DNA of 5,534 bases from Clostridia bacterium. Lineage in GTDB: Bacteria > Bacillota > Peptococcia > DRI-13 > DTU073. The notes beneath the pieces were generated by a model. The model searched no databases, was not told the origin of the DNA, and was given only the letters and a program-made list of their open reading frames with translations. A program made the translations under genes and the position numbers. Below, piece after piece: positions 1 through 5,370 of this stretch. Where the stretch lies: positions 1 to 5,534 of the forward strand of contig DUTO01000125.1 of the NCBI GenBank assembly GCA_012842035.1, written 5' to 3'. Each line of letters begins with the position of its first letter. Positions within the stretch are counted from its first letter, which is position 1.

Positions 1-28
1 TATCGAGGAAACGTATGAAGCAGGAATC
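1..28 (+). pseudogene. smpB fragment, left copy (codons 21-29)
   Basis: Bases 1-28 match 211-238 of the intact smpB with two differences, both synonymous (ATT/ATC at codon 21 and ATA/ATC at codon 29), giving IEETYEAGI. Similarity stops abruptly at base 28. The fragment runs off the left edge, so codons 1-20 may lie outside the window. The smpB frame stays open past the break and ends at the TAG at 128-130, so an intact upstream part would make a truncated SmpB with about 33 foreign residues. It is best read as the 5' side of an older smpB interrupted at this point. The match is short but too exact for chance. Confidence 0.75.
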
Positions 29-48
29 TTGATCCCCTTTTTTACCAT
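1..48 (-). pseudogene. Inverted smpB 5' end, 16 codons open to the edge
   Basis: On the minus strand a GAGGAG-like site precedes ATG at 48-46. The frame starts MVKKGIKI, compared with MVEERIKI of SmpB, and then loses similarity at about base 27, where the plus-strand smpB fragment begins. The reading continues as PASYVSSI to the window edge, which is only the complement of the fragment at 1-28. It is best seen as a diverged inverted scrap of smpB with a rearrangement junction near base 27. A real product is unlikely but cannot be excluded, because the frame is open at the edge. Confidence 0.45.
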
Positions 49-157
49 AACCCTTTCCACTCCTCGGCTAAAACCGCTAGAGTTACTATTTTATCATAAA
101 ACTACTTCAAAATCAAGCAAGCGTTTTTAGCCCGAGGGAGTGGAAAGGGTTATGGTA
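43..157. repeat. Long inverted repeat over the smpB start
   Basis: Bases 43-78 are the reverse complement of 120-157, with one mismatch and two 1-nt gaps, around a 41-nt AT-rich loop. The right arm holds the ribosome binding site and ATG of the intact smpB. The left arm holds a mirror-image ATG at 48-46 on the minus strand. Similarity continues beyond the arms: the minus-strand codons 48-25 match smpB codons 1-8 with 18 of 24 bases equal, and five of the six differences are transitions. The structure is therefore probably an inverted duplication of the smpB 5' end and not merely a leader hairpin. A transcript entering from the left would fold with the smpB start sequestered. Confidence 0.85.
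88..116 (-). promoter_or_regulatory. Putative leftward sigma-A promoter in the repeat loop
   Basis: On the minus strand TTGATT (116-111) and TAAAAT (93-88) are separated by exactly 17 nt, which fits a housekeeping promoter. It would start transcription near base 81, leftward over the inverted smpB start. No comparably good rightward promoter for the intact smpB is visible in the loop; the best candidate ends in CAAAAT and lacks a good -35. Inferred from consensus only. Confidence 0.45.
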
Positions 158-619
158 GAAGAGAGAATTAAGATAGTTACAGAAAATCGTAAAGCACGTC
201 ATGATTATTTTATTGAGGAAACGTATGAAGCAGGAATAGTTTTAGCAGGGACAGAAGTTAAATCTTTACGGGCAGGTCGGGCTAATTTAAAAGATAGTTA
301 TGCCCAAGTAGAAAATGGAGAGATGTTCCTTTTCAATATGCATATTAGTCCGTATGAACAGGGTAACCGTTTTAATGTGGATCCTGTGCGACCGCGTAAG
401 CTTTTACTTCATAAAAGAGAAATCAATCGGCTTTTAGGTAAGGTTAAGCAACAAGGGTTGACCTTAGTGCCTTTGAGGGTGTATTTTAAAAAAGGGCGTG
501 CTAAAGTAGAACTTGCTTTAGCCAAAGGGAAAAAAGTCTATGATAAAAGAAAAACAATGGCCGAAAGAGATGCCCAGCGAGAAATGGCGCGAGCTTTGCG
601 AGAGAAGGACCGTTATTAA
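152..619 (+). CDS. smpB: SsrA-binding protein SmpB
   Basis: SmpB binds the tRNA-like domain of tmRNA and delivers it to stalled ribosomes in trans-translation. The 155-residue product has the usual family length. It starts MVEERIKIVTENRKARHDYF, continues with the beta-barrel core (IEETYEAGIVLAGTEVKSLR, residues 21-40; HISPYE, 64-69) and ends in a basic tail (AKGKKVYDKRKTMAERD, 124-140) that occupies the decoding site. ATG at 152 is preferred over the in-frame GTG at 140 because it gives the conserved N-terminus; GAGGGAG at 134-140 and AAGGG at 145-149 lie upstream. ssrA follows 15 nt after the stop, the common arrangement in Bacillota. The start region is one arm of a long inverted repeat. 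This is the only intact smpB in the window, so it probably serves both tmRNA copies. Confidence 0.97.
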   Translation: MVEERIKIVTENRKARHDYFIEETYEAGIVLAGTEVKSLRAGRANLKDSYAQVENGEMFLFNMHISPYEQGNRFNVDPVRPRKLLLHKREINRLLGKVKQQGLTLVPLRVYFKKGRAKVELALAKGKKVYDKRKTMAERDAQREMARALREKDRY

Positions 620-798
620 AATTAAAAAAGTTTTGGGGGTGTACTGGTTTCGACGGGGGAAGCGGTGGCAAAAGAAGCGAGTCGGGATTGCACTTGCCCG
701 TAAAACGGTGCGCAACATTTAAACGCAAACGAAAATAATTACGCTTTCGCTGCTTAATTGCAGTTGAACCTCTTACCTTCTGTGCTCGGGGTGAGGGA
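382..798. repeat. Direct repeat unit, smpB 3' half plus ssrA (first copy)
   Basis: Bases 382-798 recur at 5118-5534 in the same orientation without gaps. Identity is about 93% in the smpB part and about 99% in the ssrA part. The repeat continues past the window end. Recombination between the copies would delete 4736 bp, including the sigma pair and the ATPase, and leave one ssrA. Confidence 0.95.
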
Positions 799-986
799 TA
801 AGGGGTCATCTTACCGGGCTACTCTTGAGCCATTGTTTCCTAACTCAAGGGGAAATTAAGGAGACTGGCCTGAAGGAATCCTGTCTGTAGGAGTCCGGAG
901 GGTAAGATAAAAAATACAGGCTGTACTCGGAGAAGCTTTTGTGGCTGGTCTTCCGGACAAGGGTTCGACTCCCTTCACCTCCACCA
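635..986 (+). ncRNA. ssrA: tmRNA (transfer-messenger RNA), complete
   Basis: tmRNA rescues stalled ribosomes and encodes a degradation tag. The 5' end GGGGGTG (635-641) pairs with CACCTCC (976-982), with one G-U pair, forming the 7-bp acceptor stem; A983 is the discriminator and CCA (984-986) is encoded. The sequence GTACTGGTTTCGACGGGG after the acceptor strand is the typical tmRNA 5' signature, and the T arm is AAGGG-TTCGACT-CCCTT. The tag reading frame starts at GCA 725 and ends at TAA 755-757, giving ANENNYAFAA after the charged alanine. The length of 352 nt is normal. With only 15 nt between the smpB stop and the RNA start, expression is by read-through from smpB or from a promoter inside smpB. 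Confidence 0.97.
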
Positions 987-1005
987 TATCTAATGGTAAT
1001 TATGG

Positions 1006-1033
1006 ATGTCATGGGTTGAAAAGCCTATGACAT
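1006..1033 (+). terminator. Hairpin after ssrA, possible terminator
   Basis: Bases 1006-1017 and 1022-1033 form a 12-bp stem with two G-U pairs and a GAAA tetraloop. It lies 20 nt past the tmRNA CCA end, where a terminator is expected. The following bases (TTTACTATTTCAGGG) are a poor U-tract; the first clean T run is at 1049-1054. Termination or 3' processing are both plausible. Confidence 0.55.
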
Positions 1034-1182
1034 TTACTATTTCAGGGATTTTTTACACCGAAAAAGCCCGTCAAAAAGAAGCTCAATTTTGTGGATATCA
1101 TACCCCTATTTTTCAATGGCTTAGGGATTTGAACTCTCACGGTAAAAGATTTTTGCTGATTTCTGATAAAAATGGAATATAA
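1027..1182 (+). CDS. Hypothetical 51-aa ORF, doubtful
   Basis: ATG 1027 to TAA 1180-1182 encodes 51 residues, including FYTEKARQKEAQFCGYHTP and IFQWLRDLNSHGKRFLLISD. The composition is protein-like (mixed charged, aromatic and small residues) and unlike random AT-rich translation. There is no clear ribosome binding site, and the ATG lies in the 3' arm of the hairpin after ssrA. I do not recognise the family. It may be the C-terminal remnant of a larger gene cut off when this junction formed, or chance. Confidence 0.2.
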   Translation: MTFTISGIFYTEKARQKEAQFCGYHTPIFQWLRDLNSHGKRFLLISDKNGI

Positions 1183-1555
1183 AGAATAACAGATAATAAT
1201 CAAGCGATACATTGTTTTTCAGTGGCGCCCTTTTTAAGAATCTTGAAAGAACCGGCTTTTAAACGGTTTTTGACAGGTTAGAAAAAGGGCGCTATTCTAT
1301 ACGATGAATGTACAAAAATAAAAGAATCAATCATGGCTCACGAAATTGCAAAGTATGGTCGAGCATGACGACCTAGCAATATAAAACTTTATAGGACTGA
1401 AAAAAAAGAATCTCTGAGATAATACGTCCGCTCTCAAATTGGTGCTGAATATGTTGGTTGAGGTCACACAGCCACGGAGGTTTCCTGTACAGAAGAATAG
1501 CAACAAAAATGAAGCAATTAAATACGCTCCTTTTACCGGCTATTTATTTTATATT
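1183..1555. other. Non-coding stretch between ssrA region and sigma gene
   Basis: No convincing gene is seen on either strand. The notable content is the nested inverted repeat at 1221-1296. A short GGTCG/CGACC hairpin occurs near 1355-1371. The open frame from 1439 that runs into the sigma gene has no ribosome binding site and looks accidental. Confidence 0.6.
1221..1296. repeat. Nested inverted repeat (stem 15 bp, inner stem 8 bp)
   Basis: GCGCCCTTTTT at 1225-1235 pairs perfectly with AAAAAGGGCGC at 1282-1292. Four more pairs outward (1221-1224 with 1293-1296, two of them G-U) make 15 bp. Inside the 46-nt loop a second stem, 1247-1254 with 1264-1271, encloses a 9-nt loop. The unit is compact, symmetrical and surrounded by non-coding DNA. 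It could be a small structured RNA, a bidirectional terminator left from a lost gene, or the core of a short palindromic mobile repeat; sequence alone does not decide. Confidence 0.6.
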
Positions 1556-1596
1556 AAAATGGAATCTTTTTATCTCAAAATGAAACCTTTTTATGC
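1556..1596 (+). promoter_or_regulatory. Two 20-nt direct repeats with ECF-type -35 motif
   Basis: Bases 1556-1575 and 1577-1596 are imperfect direct repeats (period 21 nt, two helical turns), each of the form AAAATGRAAYCTTTTTAT apart from small differences. The second contains TGAAACC at 1581-1587, the typical -35 element of ECF sigma promoters, about 45-50 nt before the sigma gene start. No standard CGT-type -10 is visible 16-17 nt downstream, where TTGTG stands instead. Autoregulation by the encoded sigma factor is likely by analogy with the family. Confidence 0.4.
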
Positions 1597-1631
1597 TTAT
1601 CTTTGTGTTGTTTATAGAAGGGAGGTAAAAG

Positions 1632-2150
1632 GTGATAACCCAGAATGCAAAAATGGCTGACATTTCTATAGAGAGTATTATGCAGCAATACTCTGACATG
1701 GTATACAGACTTGCATATGCACGGACAAGAAATAAAGCAGATGCAGAGGATTTGTTTCAGGAAGTATTCTTAAAATGTCATAAAGCCAATCAACAATTTA
1801 GCAGTGAGGAGCATTGTAAGGCTTGGTTAATCAGGGTCACAGTTAATCTCAGTAAAAACCATTTGGCTTCTGCTTGGCAAAAAAGGATTGTTCTTAAAGG
1901 GGATCCTTCGTGGAATTCTACAAAATATAGCACAAGTCCATCGGAAAATGATAAGGGAGAAGTGTTCTATGCGGTGATGAAACTACCGGAAAAATACCGT
2001 ATAGTGATACATCTATATTATTACGAAGATTATTCTGTATCCGAAATTGCTAACATACTTAATCGAAAGGATTCTACTGTAAAAACACAACTTTTTCGGG
2101 CAAGAGAACTATTAAAACAAAATTTGAAAGGAGAATATGACTATGTTTAG
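1632..2150 (+). CDS. ECF-family RNA polymerase sigma factor
   Basis: A 172-residue sigma-70 protein with only regions 2 and 4, as in extracytoplasmic-function sigma factors, which direct RNA polymerase to stress promoters after release from an anti-sigma. Region 2 spans about 15-80 (YSDMVYRLAYART; DAEDLFQEVFLK at 37-48 for core binding; AWLIRVTVNLSKNHL). Region 4 spans about 110-163, with LPEKYR at 118-123 and the helix-turn-helix YSVSEIANILNRKDSTVKTQ at 134-153 for -35 recognition. The GTG at 1632 is chosen because GGAGGT (1621-1626) lies just ahead; ATG 1653 would be too far from it. The 3' end overlaps the anti-sigma start, so the two are translationally coupled. An exact ECF group cannot be assigned by eye; it resembles SigV/SigW-like clostridial members. 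Confidence 0.93.
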   Translation: MITQNAKMADISIESIMQQYSDMVYRLAYARTRNKADAEDLFQEVFLKCHKANQQFSSEEHCKAWLIRVTVNLSKNHLASAWQKRIVLKGDPSWNSTKYSTSPSENDKGEVFYAVMKLPEKYRIVIHLYYYEDYSVSEIANILNRKDSTVKTQLFRARELLKQNLKGEYDYV

Positions 2151-2853
2151 AAAAGAATATAAAAAGGATTTCAATTCTGTTACACCGGATATAAATTTGG
2201 TTGAAAAGACAAAACAAAGGATTAACAATAATACGGCTAAAAAGCATTCGGAAATTCAGAAAAGATTTGTTGCAGCGGCGGTGGCCATATGCTTTTTAAT
2301 TGGTGTAGGATTTATGGCAAGCAATTTAATTAAACCTGCATTTGCCTTGGTAGCTTTTGCTGATGATGGTGGCGGGCAGCTTGTTAACATCGAGGAAAAT
2401 ACACAAGTAATACTCCCATTTGGGAAAATATCAAGGGGTGAACGGGATTTTTACCCTGATGAAACAGGCAAAAAAGTATATACTTACGATGTGGGTTTTG
2501 ATTCCGGTGGTATTTCCGTAAAAGGTAAAAATATATCCTCGGTAAAGTATACTTCTGAGATAGGGGAATTTCGCTTTCTCCATCCTATCCCACAGCGACA
2601 AATAGATGCTGAAGGAAAAGAAATCCTTACAACCTACTATGAAGAACTCGGCAATAAGTCCTTTGATGTGAATTGGATTCCATGGGATGCAATTAATATC
2701 GTATCGGAAGATGGCTCTGTTGATTTTGCAGATTTACCTTCAGATAATGTGACGATTGAGGTATTTTTCAAAAATGGCGAGATAATGATAAAACATTTAA
2801 AACTCTCTTTTAATAATGATGGCAATTTAATTGCAAAAATAATCACCAAATAG
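2143..2853 (+). CDS. Membrane anti-sigma-like protein, partner of the ECF sigma
   Basis: The 236-residue product has a short cytoplasmic N-terminus (MFRKEYKKDFNSVTPDIN, then VEKTKQRI), of the type found in clostridial anti-sigma proteins. One membrane segment follows at about 42-62 (FVAAAVAICFLIGVGFMA), then an extracytoplasmic domain of about 170 residues rich in beta-type sequence. It presumably holds the sigma factor at the membrane through its N-terminus and senses an outside signal through the C-terminal domain, whose family I do not recognise. AAAGGAG at 2127-2133 is 9 nt before ATG 2143 but only 3 nt before ATG 2137, so 2143 is preferred. The gene overlaps the sigma stop by 8 bp. No zinc-binding HxxxCxxC motif is present. 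The role rests on gene order and topology. Confidence 0.75.
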   Translation: MFRKEYKKDFNSVTPDINLVEKTKQRINNNTAKKHSEIQKRFVAAAVAICFLIGVGFMASNLIKPAFALVAFADDGGGQLVNIEENTQVILPFGKISRGERDFYPDETGKKVYTYDVGFDSGGISVKGKNISSVKYTSEIGEFRFLHPIPQRQIDAEGKEILTTYYEELGNKSFDVNWIPWDAINIVSEDGSVDFADLPSDNVTIEVFFKNGEIMIKHLKLSFNNDGNLIAKIITK

Positions 2854-2874
2854 ATTTGAGTTTAAAGTTGAAGT

Positions 2875-2932
2875 GAATAAAGAGACAATGCGGCAATAGT
2901 AACAAAACTATTGCCGCATTGTCTCTTTATTC
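2875..2932. terminator. Perfect 26-bp hairpin, bidirectional terminator
   Basis: Bases 2875-2900 are an exact reverse complement of 2907-2932 around the loop AACAAA. The GC-rich centre (GCGGCAATAG) is flanked by AAAGAGAC/GTCTCTTT, so either strand ends in a T-rich tract. It lies 22 nt after the anti-sigma stop and should end the sigma/anti-sigma transcript. Because it works in both directions, it may once have served a convergent minus-strand gene. Confidence 0.88.
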
Positions 2933-3240
2933 TATAAAAAACCTGATAACTTAGTACCTATCATCAACGAACATAATTGGTTTTCACTCCTTTATAACAA
3001 AGTGATATTTTAGTGATTGCACCATATATTTCTACATTTGTCTACTACTTTTGGCAGAAATTTGACAAAAAAATATGCTTAAAATCATTATATTTAGCAC
3101 GTTTCAGACAACAGTATATTACATTAATTTCAGTATAATGTAATATGAGGATGTAAAAAGGCTATAGTTTTAATTAAAAGGCTAAGTTGAAATTCAGGGT
3201 ATGGAAAAATGCAGCACAAAATAAGCCTTTGTTGAAATAA
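2933..3240. other. AT-rich non-coding stretch
   Basis: No substantial gene is seen. On the minus strand AAAGGAGTG (2993-2985) precedes ATG 2974-2972, and the frame reads MFVDDRY before TAA 2953-2951; this may be the stump of a deleted gene that shared the bidirectional terminator. The 11-bp palindrome at 3116-3146 and a bulged AT-rich hairpin at 3220-3248 are the other structures. Confidence 0.5.
3116..3146. repeat. 11-bp perfect AT-rich palindrome
   Basis: ATATTACATTA (3116-3126) and TAATGTAATAT (3136-3146) are exact reverse complements around a 9-nt spacer. It could be a repressor site for a lost gene or a weak hairpin. No promoter pair clearly belongs to it. Confidence 0.5.
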
Positions 3241-3520
3241 AGGTTATTTTCGCATACTACCGCGATGGCATGTATCTCTAAATCAATAGAGCCCATGTTC
3301 ACTCCGGTAGTTTCTTTTATTTCTAAATCATCATCATGTGTAACTATCCATCCTGAAAAGTTAAAGAAGTTTAAGGAAAAAATAAAACAAATGACGCCTA
3401 GAAATCATGGGATGAATATAGAAACAATGGTCAAAAAAGCTAAATCCTGTTTTACGAGGGTGGGCGAACTATTTTAGGGTAGCTAATTGCAAGGGAGTAT
3501 TTAAAAGCCTTATGCAGTGG
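3241..3520 (+). pseudogene. Group II intron reverse transcriptase/maturase, C-terminal remnant
   Basis: The recognisable part starts near 3340: VTIHPEKLKKFKEKIKQM, then TPRNHGMNIETMVKK. After a one-base frame change it continues LNPVLRGWANYFRVANCKG and VFKSLMQW, up to 3520. This is the end of the maturase (X) region of group II intron-encoded proteins, which help the intron fold and splice; KLNPVLRGWANYF is especially typical. The frame breaks at the six-A run 3433-3438, where five A would restore it. As it stands, the frame ends in VGELF at TAG 3475-3477. The whole reverse transcriptase part is absent and bases 3241-3339 have no clear match, so this is a dead fragment. The frame is open from 3241, after a TAA. 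Confidence 0.85.
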
Positions 3521-3612
3521 AGAGGAATTCGGCGAGTCCACTGCCACACTTGGCTTTGCCCAATGGGTGGTTTGATGAGATGGGATTAATTACCCCGATT
3601 TTTACCTACTCG
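3521..3612 (+). other. Probable 3' end of the group II intron RNA
   Basis: After the maturase remnant comes a segment ending TTTGATGAGATGGGATT, AATTACCCCGA, then TTTTTACCTACTCGA near 3612. A GGG...CCCC hairpin followed by CCTACTCGA resembles domain VI and the 3' border of bacterial group II introns. The preceding bases can pair (GCCAC with GTGGT, TTGG with CCAA) where domain V should be, but a canonical domain V (GAGCCGT...ACGGTTC) is not readable. It is therefore either degraded or of an unusual class. The border would lie only about 8 bases from the ATPase stop codon. Confidence 0.45.
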
Positions 3613-3619
3613 AGATGAG

Positions 3620-5011
3620 TCAGTTGTGGAAAAGCAGTATATCTTTTCTTGTTTTGGCTAATTGAAGCAAATCATCGGTAAAACCATTGAGCGAAAAGAT
3701 GGCAAAATGGTTTTTGCGGTTCCCGGCTTTCCATTCCACTGCTTTGGCTTTTTTTGCAAGGTTCGTTAATACATCTATGCCGACCCTATTTTGCCAATAC
3801 TTGCATTCTCCAAAGATAATATCATTCCCTGTGCTATCAAAAGCGACGATGTCAATTTCTGTATTTTTGTTCCACCAGCGGCCAATTTTGTCAAAGTGGA
3901 AATCCCATTTAACTTCAGCATTATATTGCCACATTTCTTCGCGACAAATGTCCTCATAGACGTAGCTGATATGATTATCTACAAGATTTTGGCGGATTTT
4001 TTTCATCGCCAGTTTTTCATTTCCGGATTCAATATAGCTCAGATTAGGGAAGATAAATTGAAACCAAAAACGCATAAAATTATCTTTGATTTTATAAAGC
4101 CCTCGTTTGCTTTTTTCCGGGTTATCCGCGGTTATGGGCACTTCTCGTTCTAGGATATCAAGATTTATTAGTGTCTGGAGATATTGTGTGAGGCTTGTTT
4201 GTTTTAATTCTAAGTTAGTAGCTATTTTAGCAAGTTTCCAATTTCCTGCCGCGATGGTTTTGATAAGAGAAAAATAACTGCCTACTTCGCCAACTTCTCG
4301 CTGTAATAAGAAATTCGGCTCATCATAGAGGAAGCTGGATTTAGAAAGCACGTTTTTCTCAATGGCTGTGTAAATATCCGGGCTGTCGTAAAATAGTTCG
4401 ATATATTTAGGTACGCCACCGGTAATAGCATAATACTCGATCAGCTCTTGACGGCTTTTACCGGGTAAAAATTCTTGATAATGTTTAAAAGGTAGGGGCT
4501 TTAATTTAATCTGTCCTGTACGTCTGCCATATAGAGGGCTAGAATAGCTTAGTGTTTGGCTTTCCATCATCGAAATTAAAGAACCGCAAAGAATTACCAT
4601 GATGTTACTATTCTTGAGGATGGTATCCCATATCTTCTGAAAGATAGAAGGAAACGCCGGATTGGCTTTGCCTAGGTTCTGAAACTCATCTATGATTATT
4701 ACCTTTTTAGTATTCGTATTATCTTCAAGCAAGGACTTAAAAATGATTTCCCAATTATTTACACGGGCATTTTTCAGCAGTTCATTATTGCTAAAGTCTG
4801 CGACCATATCCTTAAAAGCATTACGATTCTGAATTTCGTTTTCTTCAGTGGCAAGAAAATATAGGGATTTTTTATCTTTCATAAACTCACATGCCAACGC
4901 GGTTTTTCCTACTCTACGTCTGCCATAAAGGATAATCAGAGAGGAGCCTGCTCGGTTATATTCATTTTGTAAAAAGGTTTTTTCTTGCTCTCGGTTAATA
5001 AATTTATTCAT
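3620..5011 (-). CDS. AAA-type ATPase with DUF234/PD-(D/E)XK-like C-terminus
   Basis: The 463-residue protein belongs to the archaeal-type ATPase family common in archaea and anaerobic bacteria, whose cellular role is poorly known. The ATPase part has Walker A GRRRVGKT (30-37), Walker B VIIIDEF (104-110), a sensor-1-like stretch MVILCGSLISMME (138-150) and the conserved SPLYGRRTGQIKLKPL (158-173). A winged-helix-like segment follows at about 245-300. The C-terminal part has TEIDIVA (384-390) and GECKYW (401-406), so D387, E402 and K404 fit a PD-(D/E)XK nuclease core, with E353 as a possible extra acidic residue. No break is seen and the length is normal. GAGGTGAG (5024-5017) precedes the ATG, and the promoter is inside a large palindrome. 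It reads against all other genes and seems to be transcribed alone. A DNA-related role is inference. Confidence 0.9.
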   Translation of the reverse strand: MNKFINREQEKTFLQNEYNRAGSSLIILYGRRRVGKTALACEFMKDKKSLYFLATEENEIQNRNAFKDMVADFSNNELLKNARVNNWEIIFKSLLEDNTNTKKVIIIDEFQNLGKANPAFPSIFQKIWDTILKNSNIMVILCGSLISMMESQTLSYSSPLYGRRTGQIKLKPLPFKHYQEFLPGKSRQELIEYYAITGGVPKYIELFYDSPDIYTAIEKNVLSKSSFLYDEPNFLLQREVGEVGSYFSLIKTIAAGNWKLAKIATNLELKQTSLTQYLQTLINLDILEREVPITADNPEKSKRGLYKIKDNFMRFWFQFIFPNLSYIESGNEKLAMKKIRQNLVDNHISYVYEDICREEMWQYNAEVKWDFHFDKIGRWWNKNTEIDIVAFDSTGNDIIFGECKYWQNRVGIDVLTNLAKKAKAVEWKAGNRKNHFAIFSLNGFTDDLLQLAKTRKDILLFHN

Positions 5012-5030
5012 TTCCGCTCACCTCATATAT

Positions 5031-5075
5031 ATTATAACCTAGATTATTATAATTTCAAATATAATAATCTAGGTT
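5031..5075 (-). promoter_or_regulatory. ATPase promoter embedded in a 40-bp palindrome
   Basis: Bases 5036-5050 and 5061-5075 are exact 15-bp inverted repeats (AACCTAGATTATTAT and its complement) around 10 nt. On the minus strand a -35-like TTGAAA (5058-5053) lies in the spacer, and TATAAT (5036-5031) lies 16 nt further at the palindrome edge. Transcription would begin about 12 nt before the ATG, close to the ribosome binding site. A repressor bound to the palindrome would cover the promoter; the ATPase itself, with its winged-helix-like part, is one candidate. It could alternatively act as a terminator for read-through from the left. Confidence 0.6.
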
Positions 5076-5099
5076 CTTTAAAAAATATGCATTTCACGC

Positions 5100-5355
5100 C
5101 AGATTACTCCGTATGAATCCTGTGCGACCGCGTAAGCTTTTGCTTCATAAAAGAGAAATTAATCAGCTTTGGGGTAAGGTTAAGTAACAAGGATTGACCT
5201 TAGTGCCTTTGAGGGTGTATTTTAAGAAAGGGCGCGCTAAAGTAGAACTTGTTTTAGCCAAAGGGAAAAAAGTCTATGATAAAAGAAAAGCAATGGCCGA
5301 AAGAGATGCTCAACGCAAAATGGCACGAGCTTTGCGAGAGAAGGAGCGTTATTAA
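5100..5355 (+). pseudogene. smpB remnant, right copy (from codon 64)
   Basis: Similarity to the intact smpB begins near 5100 (QITPYE for HISPYE, residues 64-69). A 23-bp deletion then removes codons 70-77 and shifts the frame, after which 5118-5355 follows 382-619 at a constant offset of 4736. In this part 17 of about 238 bases differ, 14 of them transitions. Q100 has become TAA (5185-5187). The rest still reads cleanly to ERY and TAA at 5353-5355. The gene lacks its first 63 codons, has a frameshift and a stop, and cannot give SmpB. It may still carry promoter sequence for the ssrA copy behind it. Confidence 0.93.
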
Positions 5356-5370
5356 AATTAAAAAAGTTTT

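Noticed and set aside
140..151. GTG at 140 as start of smpB
   Set aside because: It would add MERV ahead of the conserved N-terminus and lies on the GAGGGAG ribosome binding site; ATG 152 fits the family.
540..722. 60-codon plus-strand frame across smpB and ssrA, also at 5276-5458
   Set aside because: Out of frame with smpB and running into the structured tmRNA; no independent coding evidence.
501..809. Minus-strand open frames over smpB/ssrA, repeated at 5237-5464
   Set aside because: They are the complement of the smpB end and the tmRNA gene; their duplication only reflects the duplicated locus.
960..1000. Phage-type attachment site at the 3' end of ssrA
   Set aside because: The ssrA 3' end occurs only once in the window and no integrase gene is seen; a second copy may lie beyond the right edge, so this cannot be claimed.
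1439..1660. 73-codon open frame before and into the sigma gene
   Set aside because: No ribosome binding site, overlaps the sigma gene start and the repeat region, and the composition is that of AT-rich non-coding DNA.
2841..3260. CRISPR array or regularly spaced repeats in the AT-rich region
   Set aside because: Only single palindromes are present, with no repeated unit at regular spacing.
3791..4153. Plus-strand frame of 120 codons opposite the ATPase
   Set aside because: It is fully antisense to a clear conserved gene and has no ribosome binding site.
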